Source: Vampirovibrionales bacterium (GTDB taxonomy: Bacteria > Cyanobacteriota > Vampirovibrionia > Vampirovibrionales > JAJTHC01). Taken from it: a DNA stretch of 5,026 nucleotides. Positions 1 through 5,026 of this stretch are shown piece after piece (position 1 is the first letter of the stretch; the number at the start of each line of letters is the position of its first letter). The notes beneath the pieces were generated by a model. The model saw nothing but the letters and a program-made list of their open reading frames with translations, ran no database searches and was not told the DNA's origin. The translations under genes and the position numbers were made by a program. Location of the stretch: the NCBI GenBank assembly GCA_021299615.1, contig JAJTHC010000272.1, positions 1 through 5,026 on the forward strand, read 5' to 3'.

Positions 1-718
1 GCCTTTGTATCCGCATTATTGCTTGGCGACGACAGGTTCTAGCTTGCGTGAGTTTTCTCAATTGTTGAGTCAATCCAAGTGGCGTCCTTTGGCGGATTCG
101 ATCAATGTGGCGACGGTTTGTAGCTATTATAAGGAACCTCGTTTTTTAGAAGCCGTGGCATCGACGATTCAAAAAGCCTTTGATGAAAAGCCTTGGAATG
201 TGTCTGTAGAAGGTCGCCACGTGGTGTTTTCAGCTCATGGGATTCCCAAAGACTATGCCCAACAGAATAAAGATCCTTACCCGACGCAGATCCGTGAATC
301 CTGCGAATTATTGATGCAACAGTATTTCCCGCATAATTCGTGGGAAATTTGCTGGCAAAGTCGAGTGGGTCCTTTAGAGTGGCTCAAGCCTTATACAGAA
401 GACTTGGCGGAAGACTTGGCTCAAGCAGGGCGAGACAATGTGCTGATGGTGCCGATTAGCTTTGTGAGCGATCACATTGAAACGCTCTTTGAAATGGATA
501 TGCTTTATGTACCTGTGGGGGCGAAATATGGGTTGGAACATTGGCATCGTGCGGAAAGTTTGAATGAGCATCCGATTTTTGTGGATCTCTTGAGTGAGCT
601 TTGCCTGCGTTTGTTGGATGCTCCCTTGTTGTGTAAGGTGCAATTCCCTAACGATTTAACAGCACCTAAGGCTCCCAAGATTTGTGCGACACTACATAGT
701 CGAAAAATAGATTTTTAA
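1..718 (+). CDS. hemH: Ferrochelatase, C-terminal part (5' end outside window)
   Basis: Ferrochelatase inserts Fe2+ into protoporphyrin IX, the last step of protohaem synthesis. About 238 residues are visible of a family usually near 320. The frame is open to the left edge: codon 2-4 is Pro, giving PLYPHY, so the TTG at 5 is an internal Leu and not a start. Counting residues from that TTG, the landmarks are TTGSS (9-13), FSAHGIP (75-81) with the family's catalytic and metal-binding His at 78, WQSRVGPLEWLKPYTED (117-133), and PISFVSDHIETLFE (150-163) with His157 and Glu159. The LNEHPIFVDLLSEL block (186-199) is also typical, and a short tail ends in IDF before TAA. No membrane segment is seen. 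By recalled consensus the QSRVGP and VSDHIETL blocks look more cyanobacterial than proteobacterial; that lineage reading is inference. The family call itself is very secure. Confidence 0.96.
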   Translation, partial: PLYPHYCLATTGSSLREFSQLLSQSKWRPLADSINVATVCSYYKEPRFLEAVASTIQKAFDEKPWNVSVEGRHVVFSAHGIPKDYAQQNKDPYPTQIRESCELLMQQYFPHNSWEICWQSRVGPLEWLKPYTEDLAEDLAQAGRDNVLMVPISFVSDHIETLFEMDMLYVPVGAKYGLEHWHRAESLNEHPIFVDLLSELCLRLLDAPLLCKVQFPNDLTAPKAPKICATLHSRKIDF

Positions 719-761
719 AGCTTGTGCTAAGCGTGTCTTTGGTTTAAAGTAAAGGCGTTAA

Positions 762-773
762 GAACTTTAGTTC
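762..773. repeat. Short perfect inverted repeat between hemH and the phosphatase gene
   Basis: GAACT, two T bases, then AGTTC form a perfect 12-base palindrome in the 121-base gap after hemH. It is followed by a pyrimidine-rich, T-rich run (about 775-813). It could be an operator half-site pair or a very weak hairpin. With an AT-rich 5-bp stem it is not a convincing intrinsic terminator. No clear -35/-10 pair was found in the gap, so the promoter of the downstream gene is not located. Confidence 0.3.
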
Positions 774-825
774 GTCTATTTCTACTTATTTTCTTCTCTG
801 TTCTTTTTGTTTCAATGTAAATTGT

Positions 826-831
826 GGAGAG
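826..831 (+). promoter_or_regulatory. Shine-Dalgarno site deciding the phosphatase-gene start
   Basis: GGAGAG lies eight bases upstream of the ATG at 840. The alternative in-frame TTG at 807 has only T-rich sequence before it and would place this ribosome site inside the coding region. The ATG at 840 is therefore the preferred start. Confidence 0.8.
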
Positions 832-839
832 ATTCCATT

Positions 840-2447
840 ATGTGGCTTAGTTCAACAGCCTTTAAAATTAGTCCGTTGCTTCGTGCTTACAACCCCACCG
901 TTCAAGAAAACCCTGTTCAAGGCCCTGCAAAAGGCTCGAACGTGCTTCACTTGGATAGCTTCCGTACCCAACGGCAGGGGCAAATGCCGATTTCAGAAGC
1001 ACTACAATTTGCGATGGATCATATGAATTATGGCTTTACCCTGATTCGTCCCAATGAAAAAAAGCCCTTACTCAAGCGTTTGCCTCCTGAAGATGCTTTC
1101 GAACATTTGCAGAATGCCACAACGATACACATTGGAGATAGTCATGGCAATGGGTTACTATTTATTGAAAATATGCTGATGTTCGGTATGCTTAAAGTTA
1201 AAAATCAAGAATCTTATAAAGCCTTTTTAGACGTTTATCAAGCCTTGGAAGAACATAACCGTCCTTCGTATAAAATGTTTATTGAAACGAGGGAAAAGGG
1301 AGACTTTACCTATACCGAAGAAATGAAACAGCTCGACCAAGAGTGGCTAAAAAAAGGCGGAGAACCCACCCAAGCAAAACATCCTCAAAAAGGCGGAGAA
1401 CTAGCCCAAGCTGAACGTTTGCTTAAATTGATTGAACTTTTGCCTGATGCCATCGAAGTCGATGAAAGTGCCGTCCAAAAGAAAAAAGCGATTTGCGTTG
1501 GGGATGAACTCTGCGATCGAGGTCTCGACTTGATCTTACTAGAAGTCGTTAAAATGATTCGTGAACATGAAAACGCAAAGGATGATACACTGGTCTTCAA
1601 CTTAAGTAATCATGCCATAGATTTTTATAAAGCTCCCCAAAGTGTGGGGAAGGATTTGGCGATTTTAGCCAAAGAACGAGAAGACTTTTTAAACGATCCT
1701 ATTCGTGCAAAAAAAGGAATCAAAAGTCTTTATAACACCCGTTCAATGTGGGACACCTACCGCTGGATCACTGCTCTGCCTGAAGGCGAGGAAAAAACAA
1801 AACTGTTTGAAGAATATCAAACCTTACTCAAAAAGCAGTATGAATCTCACACGCTTATTCACCAAGAAGGGCATGTCGTCACTACGCACGCCTTTGTCTC
1901 GAAACAAACCGAACAGAAATGGCGAGACTTCCTACACAGTTTGGATCCTGTTGCCTTTTCGGATAAAGACACGTCTTTGCATCTGCAATCTGGCGAAGCT
2001 TACCAAAAAACCATCGCCAAAATAAACGAGCTAACCCGTGCTTATTTAGCCTATCAAATGACGGATCAAGAACAAAAAGAAGGCATTTTAGAACAGCTTA
2101 ATGACGAGACTTTGAAATTTTTAGGGGAACTTATTTCACACACCGCAAATGAACGAGAAAAGCCGAAACAGCCTCACTGGGCTCACGGCGGTTTTCAAAG
2201 CCTTGAAGAAGCAGGCTTTGTGCCACCTGCTGACTTATGTAACGGCAAAACGCCTCACCGTATTTATGGGCATACAGGAAAAAAAGAAGAACCCGCCAAT
2301 GGTATGTTGGACAAGCTAAAAGGTCTATGGGTGTCTTGCATCAATCATACGGTTCGTAAATATGAAGACTGGCAAAATCTTTATGTTCGAAAAACAGTGA
2401 AAAAGCGTAAGCCTCATACAGAAAATCCCGTGGTGATTATAAACTAA
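840..2447 (+). CDS. PPP/metallophosphoesterase-like protein, possible host-directed phosphatase (WipA/WipB-like)
   Basis: A 535-residue protein of unassigned specific function. It carries the ordered metal-binding signature of PPP-type phosphatases: IHIGDSHGN with Gly99, Asp100 and His102; VGDELCDRG with Asp222, Asp226 and Arg227; and NLSNHA with Asn257 and His258 in place of the usual GNHE. Downstream, TTHAF (His350) and IYGHTG (His478) could supply the remaining metal or active-site histidines. The expected role is hydrolysis of a phosphate ester with a two-metal centre; the substrate is unknown. About 120 residues separate the first two blocks, far more than in compact bacterial PPP enzymes. 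That stretch is helical-looking and charged, and includes a 12-residue tandem repeat near 171-194. No signal peptide or membrane helix is seen, and the C-terminus is basic (VRKTVKKRK). The DNA looks locally more AT-rich than nadC and glcF (19/60 G+C at 1201-1260 and 1681-1740, but 28/60 at 1321-1380). Legionella WipA and WipB are Dot/Icm-translocated PPP phosphatases; resemblance to them is inferred from motif style. A cytosolic phosphatase is equally possible. Confidence 0.72.
   Translation: MWLSSTAFKISPLLRAYNPTVQENPVQGPAKGSNVLHLDSFRTQRQGQMPISEALQFAMDHMNYGFTLIRPNEKKPLLKRLPPEDAFEHLQNATTIHIGDSHGNGLLFIENMLMFGMLKVKNQESYKAFLDVYQALEEHNRPSYKMFIETREKGDFTYTEEMKQLDQEWLKKGGEPTQAKHPQKGGELAQAERLLKLIELLPDAIEVDESAVQKKKAICVGDELCDRGLDLILLEVVKMIREHENAKDDTLVFNLSNHAIDFYKAPQSVGKDLAILAKEREDFLNDPIRAKKGIKSLYNTRSMWDTYRWITALPEGEEKTKLFEEYQTLLKKQYESHTLIHQEGHVVTTHAFVSKQTEQKWRDFLHSLDPVAFSDKDTSLHLQSGEAYQKTIAKINELTRAYLAYQMTDQEQKEGILEQLNDETLKFLGELISHTANEREKPKQPHWAHGGFQSLEEAGFVPPADLCNGKTPHRIYGHTGKKEEPANGMLDKLKGLWVSCINHTVRKYEDWQNLYVRKTVKKRKPHTENPVVIIN
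1351..1422 (+). repeat. In-frame tandem duplication of a 36-base unit inside the phosphatase-like gene
   Basis: Units 1351-1386 and 1387-1422 both begin with the same 15 bases, AAAAAGGCGGAGAAC, and match at about 27 of 36 positions by eye. They encode KKGGEPTQAKHP followed by QKGGELAQAERL. The unit length is a multiple of three, so the reading frame is kept. The partial divergence of the copies suggests an old duplication, not a recent slippage event. The segment lies in the insert between the GDSHGN and GDELCDRG blocks, where it probably forms a surface linker. Confidence 0.8.
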
Positions 2448-2491
2448 GTGTTTTAAAATCAAAGTCGTGTTAAACTAAACTTAGTGTTTTA
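2441..2491. repeat. Pair of near-identical 15-base direct repeats upstream of ndk
   Basis: AAACTAAGTGTTTTA at 2441-2455 and AAACTTAGTGTTTTA at 2477-2491 differ at one base and start 36 bases apart. Each contains the dyad AAAC-N5-GTTT. The first copy includes the TAA stop of the phosphatase-like gene (2445-2447). The second ends just before the ndk ribosome site. The arrangement would suit a regulator binding upstream of ndk, but AT-rich chance similarity cannot be excluded. Confidence 0.5.
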
Positions 2492-2497
2492 TAGGTT

Positions 2498-2502
2498 GGA
2501 GG
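2498..2502 (+). promoter_or_regulatory. Shine-Dalgarno site deciding the ndk start
   Basis: GGAGG lies eight bases upstream of ATG 2511. The in-frame GTG at 2484 would add nine residues not expected in the family and would put this site inside the gene. The ATG at 2511 is therefore chosen. Confidence 0.85.
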
Positions 2503-2510
2503 TAATTGTT

Positions 2511-2978
2511 ATGACGTTACAACAAAGTTTTGTCGCCCTAAAGCCCGATGCGATTCAACGAGGGCTAACCGCTGATATTATTCATCGCTTTGAACTTAAA
2601 GGCTTAAAGCTGGTGGCGTTAAAAATGGTAAAGGTGGATGAAGCCTTGGCCTCTCAACATTATGCCGAACATATCGGCAAAGATTTTTACCCCAGCTTGG
2701 TGAACTTCATTACCAGTGGCCCAGTCATTGCCATGGTGTGGGAAGGACGTGATGCCATTGCCGTTTGTCGTCGTGTCATTGGGAATACCGATCCTGAAAA
2801 GGCGGAACCTGGAACGATTCGCTTCGATTTTGGGCAGGCTCCCCAACGTAACATCATTCACGGATGCGATTCGCCTGAAAGTGCCGTGCGAGAAATTGCC
2901 CTCTACTTCAAGCCCGAAGAGATTTTAAGCGGTTGGAATCGTGATATTGACAAATGGATCGTCCCTGGCGGTTTGTAA
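2511..2978 (+). CDS. ndk: Nucleoside diphosphate kinase
   Basis: Ndk moves the gamma-phosphate of ATP to other nucleoside diphosphates through a phospho-histidine intermediate, balancing NTP and dNTP pools in the cytosol. The 155-residue protein is slightly longer than the common 130-150. All the usual active-site positions can be read: Lys11 (ALKPDAIQRG), Tyr51 (HYAEH), Phe59, Arg87, Thr93 (GNTDP), Arg104 (GTIR), Asn114, the phosphorylated His117 in NIIHGCD, and Glu128. Two deviations stand out: Cys119 where most family members have Ser (HGSD), and Phe105 in GTIRFDFG where Gly or Ala is usual. The C-terminus extends through GWNRDIDKW to PGGL, a longer tail than in the short proteobacterial enzymes. 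nadC starts 21 bases downstream on the same strand, so the two are probably one transcript. Confidence 0.97.
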   Translation: MTLQQSFVALKPDAIQRGLTADIIHRFELKGLKLVALKMVKVDEALASQHYAEHIGKDFYPSLVNFITSGPVIAMVWEGRDAIAVCRRVIGNTDPEKAEPGTIRFDFGQAPQRNIIHGCDSPESAVREIALYFKPEEILSGWNRDIDKWIVPGGL

Positions 2979-2986
2979 AAACCCCT

Positions 2987-2992
2987 TAAGGA
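2987..2992 (+). promoter_or_regulatory. Ribosome binding site of nadC
   Basis: TAAGGA lies seven bases before ATG 3000, inside the 21-base ndk-nadC gap. It supports this ATG as the start and translation from a shared ndk-nadC message. Confidence 0.7.
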
Positions 2993-2999
2993 AACGCTT

Positions 3000-3845
3000 A
3001 TGGCATTTTTTCCGCCGAATGTAGAATTACTCTTAAAACTTGCCCTAGAAGAAGATTTGGGGCAGGGGGATGTTTTGGGTGAATCCCTTCAAGCTTGCTT
3101 GGGCAACATCCGTATGCGTTTTCAGATTGTGCCTCGTCAAGCGTGCATCGTAAGTGGTCTAAAAGCGGTGGAAACCCTCATCCGCTTGGGTGGCTTTGAT
3201 GTGAAATTCAAGCCCTTTTGTGCCGACGGTGCAAGCCTTGACGCCTTGACGCCCATCGCCGAATTGGACGGTTCACTTTTGGATGTACTTGCCCTAGAGC
3301 GTACCGCCTTAAACGTTTTACAACATTTGAGCGGGGTGGCGACTTTAACGCACGCCTTTGTTCAAGCTGTGGAAGGCACATCGACCAAAATTGTGCATAC
3401 TCGAAAAACATTGGGAGGCTGGCGTTTCTTGCAACAGCAGGCCGTCTTACATGGGGGTGGCAACTCGCATCGTTATAACTTGAGTCATACGGCGATGTTG
3501 AAAGACAATCTCATTCAATCTTTGGAAACACCGCTTGAAGACATTGCGGACTTGGTGCATCAACGCTTGCCCCATACGGCGAAGCTTGAAATTGAATGCG
3601 ATACGCTAGAGCAAATTCCCCTTGCCCTAAAGGCACAGGCTCAAGTGATTTTGTTGGACAATATGACGCTGGACGACGTCCAAAAATCGGTGAAATTGAT
3701 TGCAGGGCAGGCGGTGGTGGAAGTGTCTGGAGGCATTACGTTGGCGAATGTGAAGGCGTATGCTCAAACAGGTGTGGATGTGATTTCCACGAGTCAAATC
3801 ACCATGGCTGCTCCGCCGATTGATATTGGGTTGGACACGCTTTAA
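3000..3845 (+). CDS. nadC: Nicotinate-nucleotide pyrophosphorylase (carboxylating), quinolinate phosphoribosyltransferase
   Basis: NadC joins quinolinate to PRPP with loss of CO2, giving nicotinate mononucleotide in de novo NAD synthesis in the cytosol. The length of 281 residues is normal. The N-terminal EEDLGQGD (17-24) is the family opening. LALERTALNVLQHLSG (97-112) carries the Arg101 expected at the dimer active site. Further conserved points are TRKT (134-137), GGG..HR (152-158, His157 and Arg158), LKDN (167-170, Lys168), LEIE (196-199), LLDNM (218-222, Asp220) and EVSGGI (241-246). Some positions differ from recalled consensus: TRKTLGGWR instead of TRKTTPGLR, GGGNSHR instead of GGGxNHR, and KDNL instead of KDNH. 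The core catalytic residues remain, so function is probably intact. Its stop lies inside the 3' end of the opposing glcF-like gene. Neither nadA nor nadB is in the window. Confidence 0.95.
   Translation: MAFFPPNVELLLKLALEEDLGQGDVLGESLQACLGNIRMRFQIVPRQACIVSGLKAVETLIRLGGFDVKFKPFCADGASLDALTPIAELDGSLLDVLALERTALNVLQHLSGVATLTHAFVQAVEGTSTKIVHTRKTLGGWRFLQQQAVLHGGGNSHRYNLSHTAMLKDNLIQSLETPLEDIADLVHQRLPHTAKLEIECDTLEQIPLALKAQAQVILLDNMTLDDVQKSVKLIAGQAVVEVSGGITLANVKAYAQTGVDVISTSQITMAAPPIDIGLDTL
3799..3845. other. 47-base tail-to-tail coding overlap of nadC and glcF
   Basis: nadC (+) ends with TAA at 3843-3845, and the glcF-like gene (-) ends with TGA, read from 3801 to 3799. These 47 bases are therefore coding on both strands. 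There is no room for a dedicated intergenic terminator here, and no GC-rich hairpin with a T-run is seen on either strand nearby. Confidence 0.9.
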
Positions 3846-5026
3846 CGGCTTCTGCTAACAACTGCATCGGATGTAACACTTCGATCTTTGCCGTCGGAGC
3901 ATAAACGGCAAGCGATGCCTTGAGCTGAATCAAGCATCCTGGGTTGCCCACCACCACAACACTCGCCCCTGTGGCAAGTATGGCTTGCACCTTGTCTTGA
4001 GCAATGGCTTCCGCCAAATCAGGATGCTCTAAATTATAGATGCCCGCACTTCCACAACAACTGCTTGCATTTTGCATGGGGGAAAGCGTCAAGTTTTTAA
4101 CCTGCTGAAGCAAGGCTAAAGGGGCTTCCGTCACACCTTGAGCATGCGTCAAATGACACGATCCTTGATAGGTCACCACCATTGGCGTAGGCAATGCCAA
4201 AGCTGGCAAGCGTTGATGATGCGTCCAAATAAAGGCGTGAATATCTTCCGTGGCTTGAGCAATTTCCGCCAACGCTTTTTGGGAAGTATCCGCCGAATCA
4301 AGCGAAAGATGCGTCGCTAAATGGGCGTAATCCTTGAGCATGGCACCGCATCCCCCAGCGTTAGACAGGGTCGTTTGTTGGCTAGATGCTTGCCACGCTT
4401 GGGCGTTTTCTTTCATGCAAGCTTCTGTTTCTTTCGCCAAGCCGTGATGCGACGCCAAGGCTCCACAACAGCCCAAGGGGCTTGCTGTGACGCTAAAACC
4501 CATGGCGGTCAGCACGTCTAAACACGCATTATGCACATCGGGCATGAGGTGCTTCATCACGCACCCTAAATGCAAGGCGATTTCGGCTTTGGGGTCTGCT
4601 ACGCTTAAGCGAGCATCAAGCCCTTTAGAAGGGATGGGCATCCAAAAACGGGTTTTTTCTAAAATAAAACGAGGCATCCACGACGCTTGTAAAAGACGAC
4701 GAAAACCAAGTGCATCGGCCAGCTTCATGCCAAAGGTGACGAGTGACAAAAGGGCATCCTGCTTTAAGACGGCTTGCATAACTTGAGCCAGCAAACTAAA
4801 ACGTCCAAGCCCTTGAGCATGAGCCGTCAAACGCCCTGCTTCTAGTACATGGTGATACTTCACTTGAGACGGACACGCCGTTTCGCACGCCATGCACCCC
4901 AAGCAAGTTTCAAGGGCTGGTACCAAGTCCGCAAAAGGTAAACGCCCGTCGTGGACGGCTTGGCTTAGGTGGATCCGTCCACGGGGGCTTTGGGATTCGT
5001 CCCCCGTTTGAACGTAAGTCGGGCAA
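3799..5026 (-). CDS. glcF: Glycolate oxidase iron-sulfur subunit (GlcF-like), N-terminus outside window
   Basis: GlcF is the iron-sulfur partner of GlcD/GlcE, which oxidises glycolate to glyoxylate and passes electrons on, usually at the inner membrane face. The frame is open to the right edge, so the TTG at 4926 is an internal Leu. The first readable residues at 5025 are Cys-Pro, the end of the first ferredoxin cluster motif, then TGDESQSPRGRI, typical of GlcF. The second 4Fe-4S motif CLGCMACETACP spans about 4905-4870. Two cysteine-rich CCG domains follow: GCVMKH to GCCGAL to GGCGAM, then GSCHLTHAQG to SCCGSAGIYNLEHP to GNPGCL. The SAGIYNL and TGNPGCL-like blocks favour GlcF over LutA/GlpC relatives. 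About 409 residues are visible, close to full length. The last 13 or so residues (after EAVKA) look like a non-conserved extension, and most of it is encoded across the nadC 3' end. GlcD and GlcE are not visible, so the exact substrate is unproven. Confidence 0.92.
   Translation of the reverse strand, partial: CPTYVQTGDESQSPRGRIHLSQAVHDGRLPFADLVPALETCLGCMACETACPSQVKYHHVLEAGRLTAHAQGLGRFSLLAQVMQAVLKQDALLSLVTFGMKLADALGFRRLLQASWMPRFILEKTRFWMPIPSKGLDARLSVADPKAEIALHLGCVMKHLMPDVHNACLDVLTAMGFSVTASPLGCCGALASHHGLAKETEACMKENAQAWQASSQQTTLSNAGGCGAMLKDYAHLATHLSLDSADTSQKALAEIAQATEDIHAFIWTHHQRLPALALPTPMVVTYQGSCHLTHAQGVTEAPLALLQQVKNLTLSPMQNASSCCGSAGIYNLEHPDLAEAIAQDKVQAILATGASVVVVGNPGCLIQLKASLAVYAPTAKIEVLHPMQLLAEAVKACPTQYQSAEQPW

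Noticed and set aside
720..732. GCTT-N5-AAGC hairpin just after the hemH stop as an intrinsic terminator
   Set aside because: The stem is only four base pairs and no T-run follows directly. It is too weak to call.
743..762. Two TTAA elements resembling a PmrA-type box upstream of an effector-like gene
   Set aside because: The spacing (14 bases between repeats) and flanking bases do not match the tandem PmrA box that precedes some Legionella effectors, and TTAA is common by chance.
807..839. TTG-initiated upstream extension of the phosphatase-like gene
   Set aside because: The strong GGAGAG site at 826-831 is placed for the ATG at 840 and lies inside this extension. The TTG has no ribosome site of its own.
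1385..1600. Minus-strand open frame inside the phosphatase-like gene, and similar open frames opposite or within ndk, nadC and glcF
   Set aside because: They are low-complexity or motif-free translations lying over strongly supported genes, without ribosome sites. They are shadows of the real reading frames.
2465..2495. Possible sigma-70 promoter for ndk (TTAAAC ... TATAGG)
   Set aside because: The spacer is only about 14 bases and both hexamers are poor, so no promoter can be supported from sequence alone.
3774..3790. GTGGA-N7-TCCAC inverted repeat near the nadC/glcF ends as a terminator
   Set aside because: It lies within nadC codons, has a five-base stem, and lacks a T-run on either strand.

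Overview
The window holds five bacterial protein-coding genes packed into about 5 kb. In order they are the C-terminal three quarters of ferrochelatase (hemH, + strand, cut by the left edge), an unusual metallophosphatase-like gene of 535 codons (+), nucleoside diphosphate kinase (ndk, +), nicotinate-nucleotide pyrophosphorylase (nadC, +), and a glycolate-oxidase-type iron-sulfur subunit (glcF-like, - strand, cut by the right edge). No tRNA, rRNA, CRISPR array, insertion sequence or prophage gene is visible. No stretch without a gene exceeds about 121 bases.

Organism: Gram-negative-style gene content, moderate G+C and good AGGAG-type ribosome sites are all that can be read directly. By recalled family consensus, the ferrochelatase most resembles the cyanobacterial form (QSRVGPLEWLKPYTED, PISFVSDHIETLFE). 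The phosphatase-like gene recalls the translocated phosphatases of intracellular bacteria such as Legionella (WipA/WipB). One guess that would reconcile these is a host-associated or predatory relative of the Cyanobacteria (Vampirovibrionia/Melainabacteria). A gammaproteobacterial intracellular lineage is the main alternative. This is inference and needs a tree.

Layout: hemH ends at 718. A 121-base gap, pyrimidine-rich in its second half, leads to the phosphatase-like gene (840-2447), whose best start is the ATG at 840 behind a clear Shine-Dalgarno. A 63-base gap with a near-identical 15-base direct repeat leads to ndk (2511-2978). nadC (3000-3845) follows after 21 bases and is probably co-transcribed with ndk. 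The glcF-like gene reads toward nadC, and the two coding ends overlap by 47 bases.

Function: four genes are housekeeping metabolism (haem, nucleotide pools, NAD synthesis, glycolate or a related 2-hydroxy acid). The odd one out is the 840-2447 gene. It keeps the three signature metal-binding blocks of the PPP phosphatase superfamily (GDSHGN, GDELCDRG, SNHA) plus two downstream His motifs. About 120 residues separate the first two blocks, and part of that stretch is an in-frame tandem duplication. It is the best candidate for an undescribed activity here.
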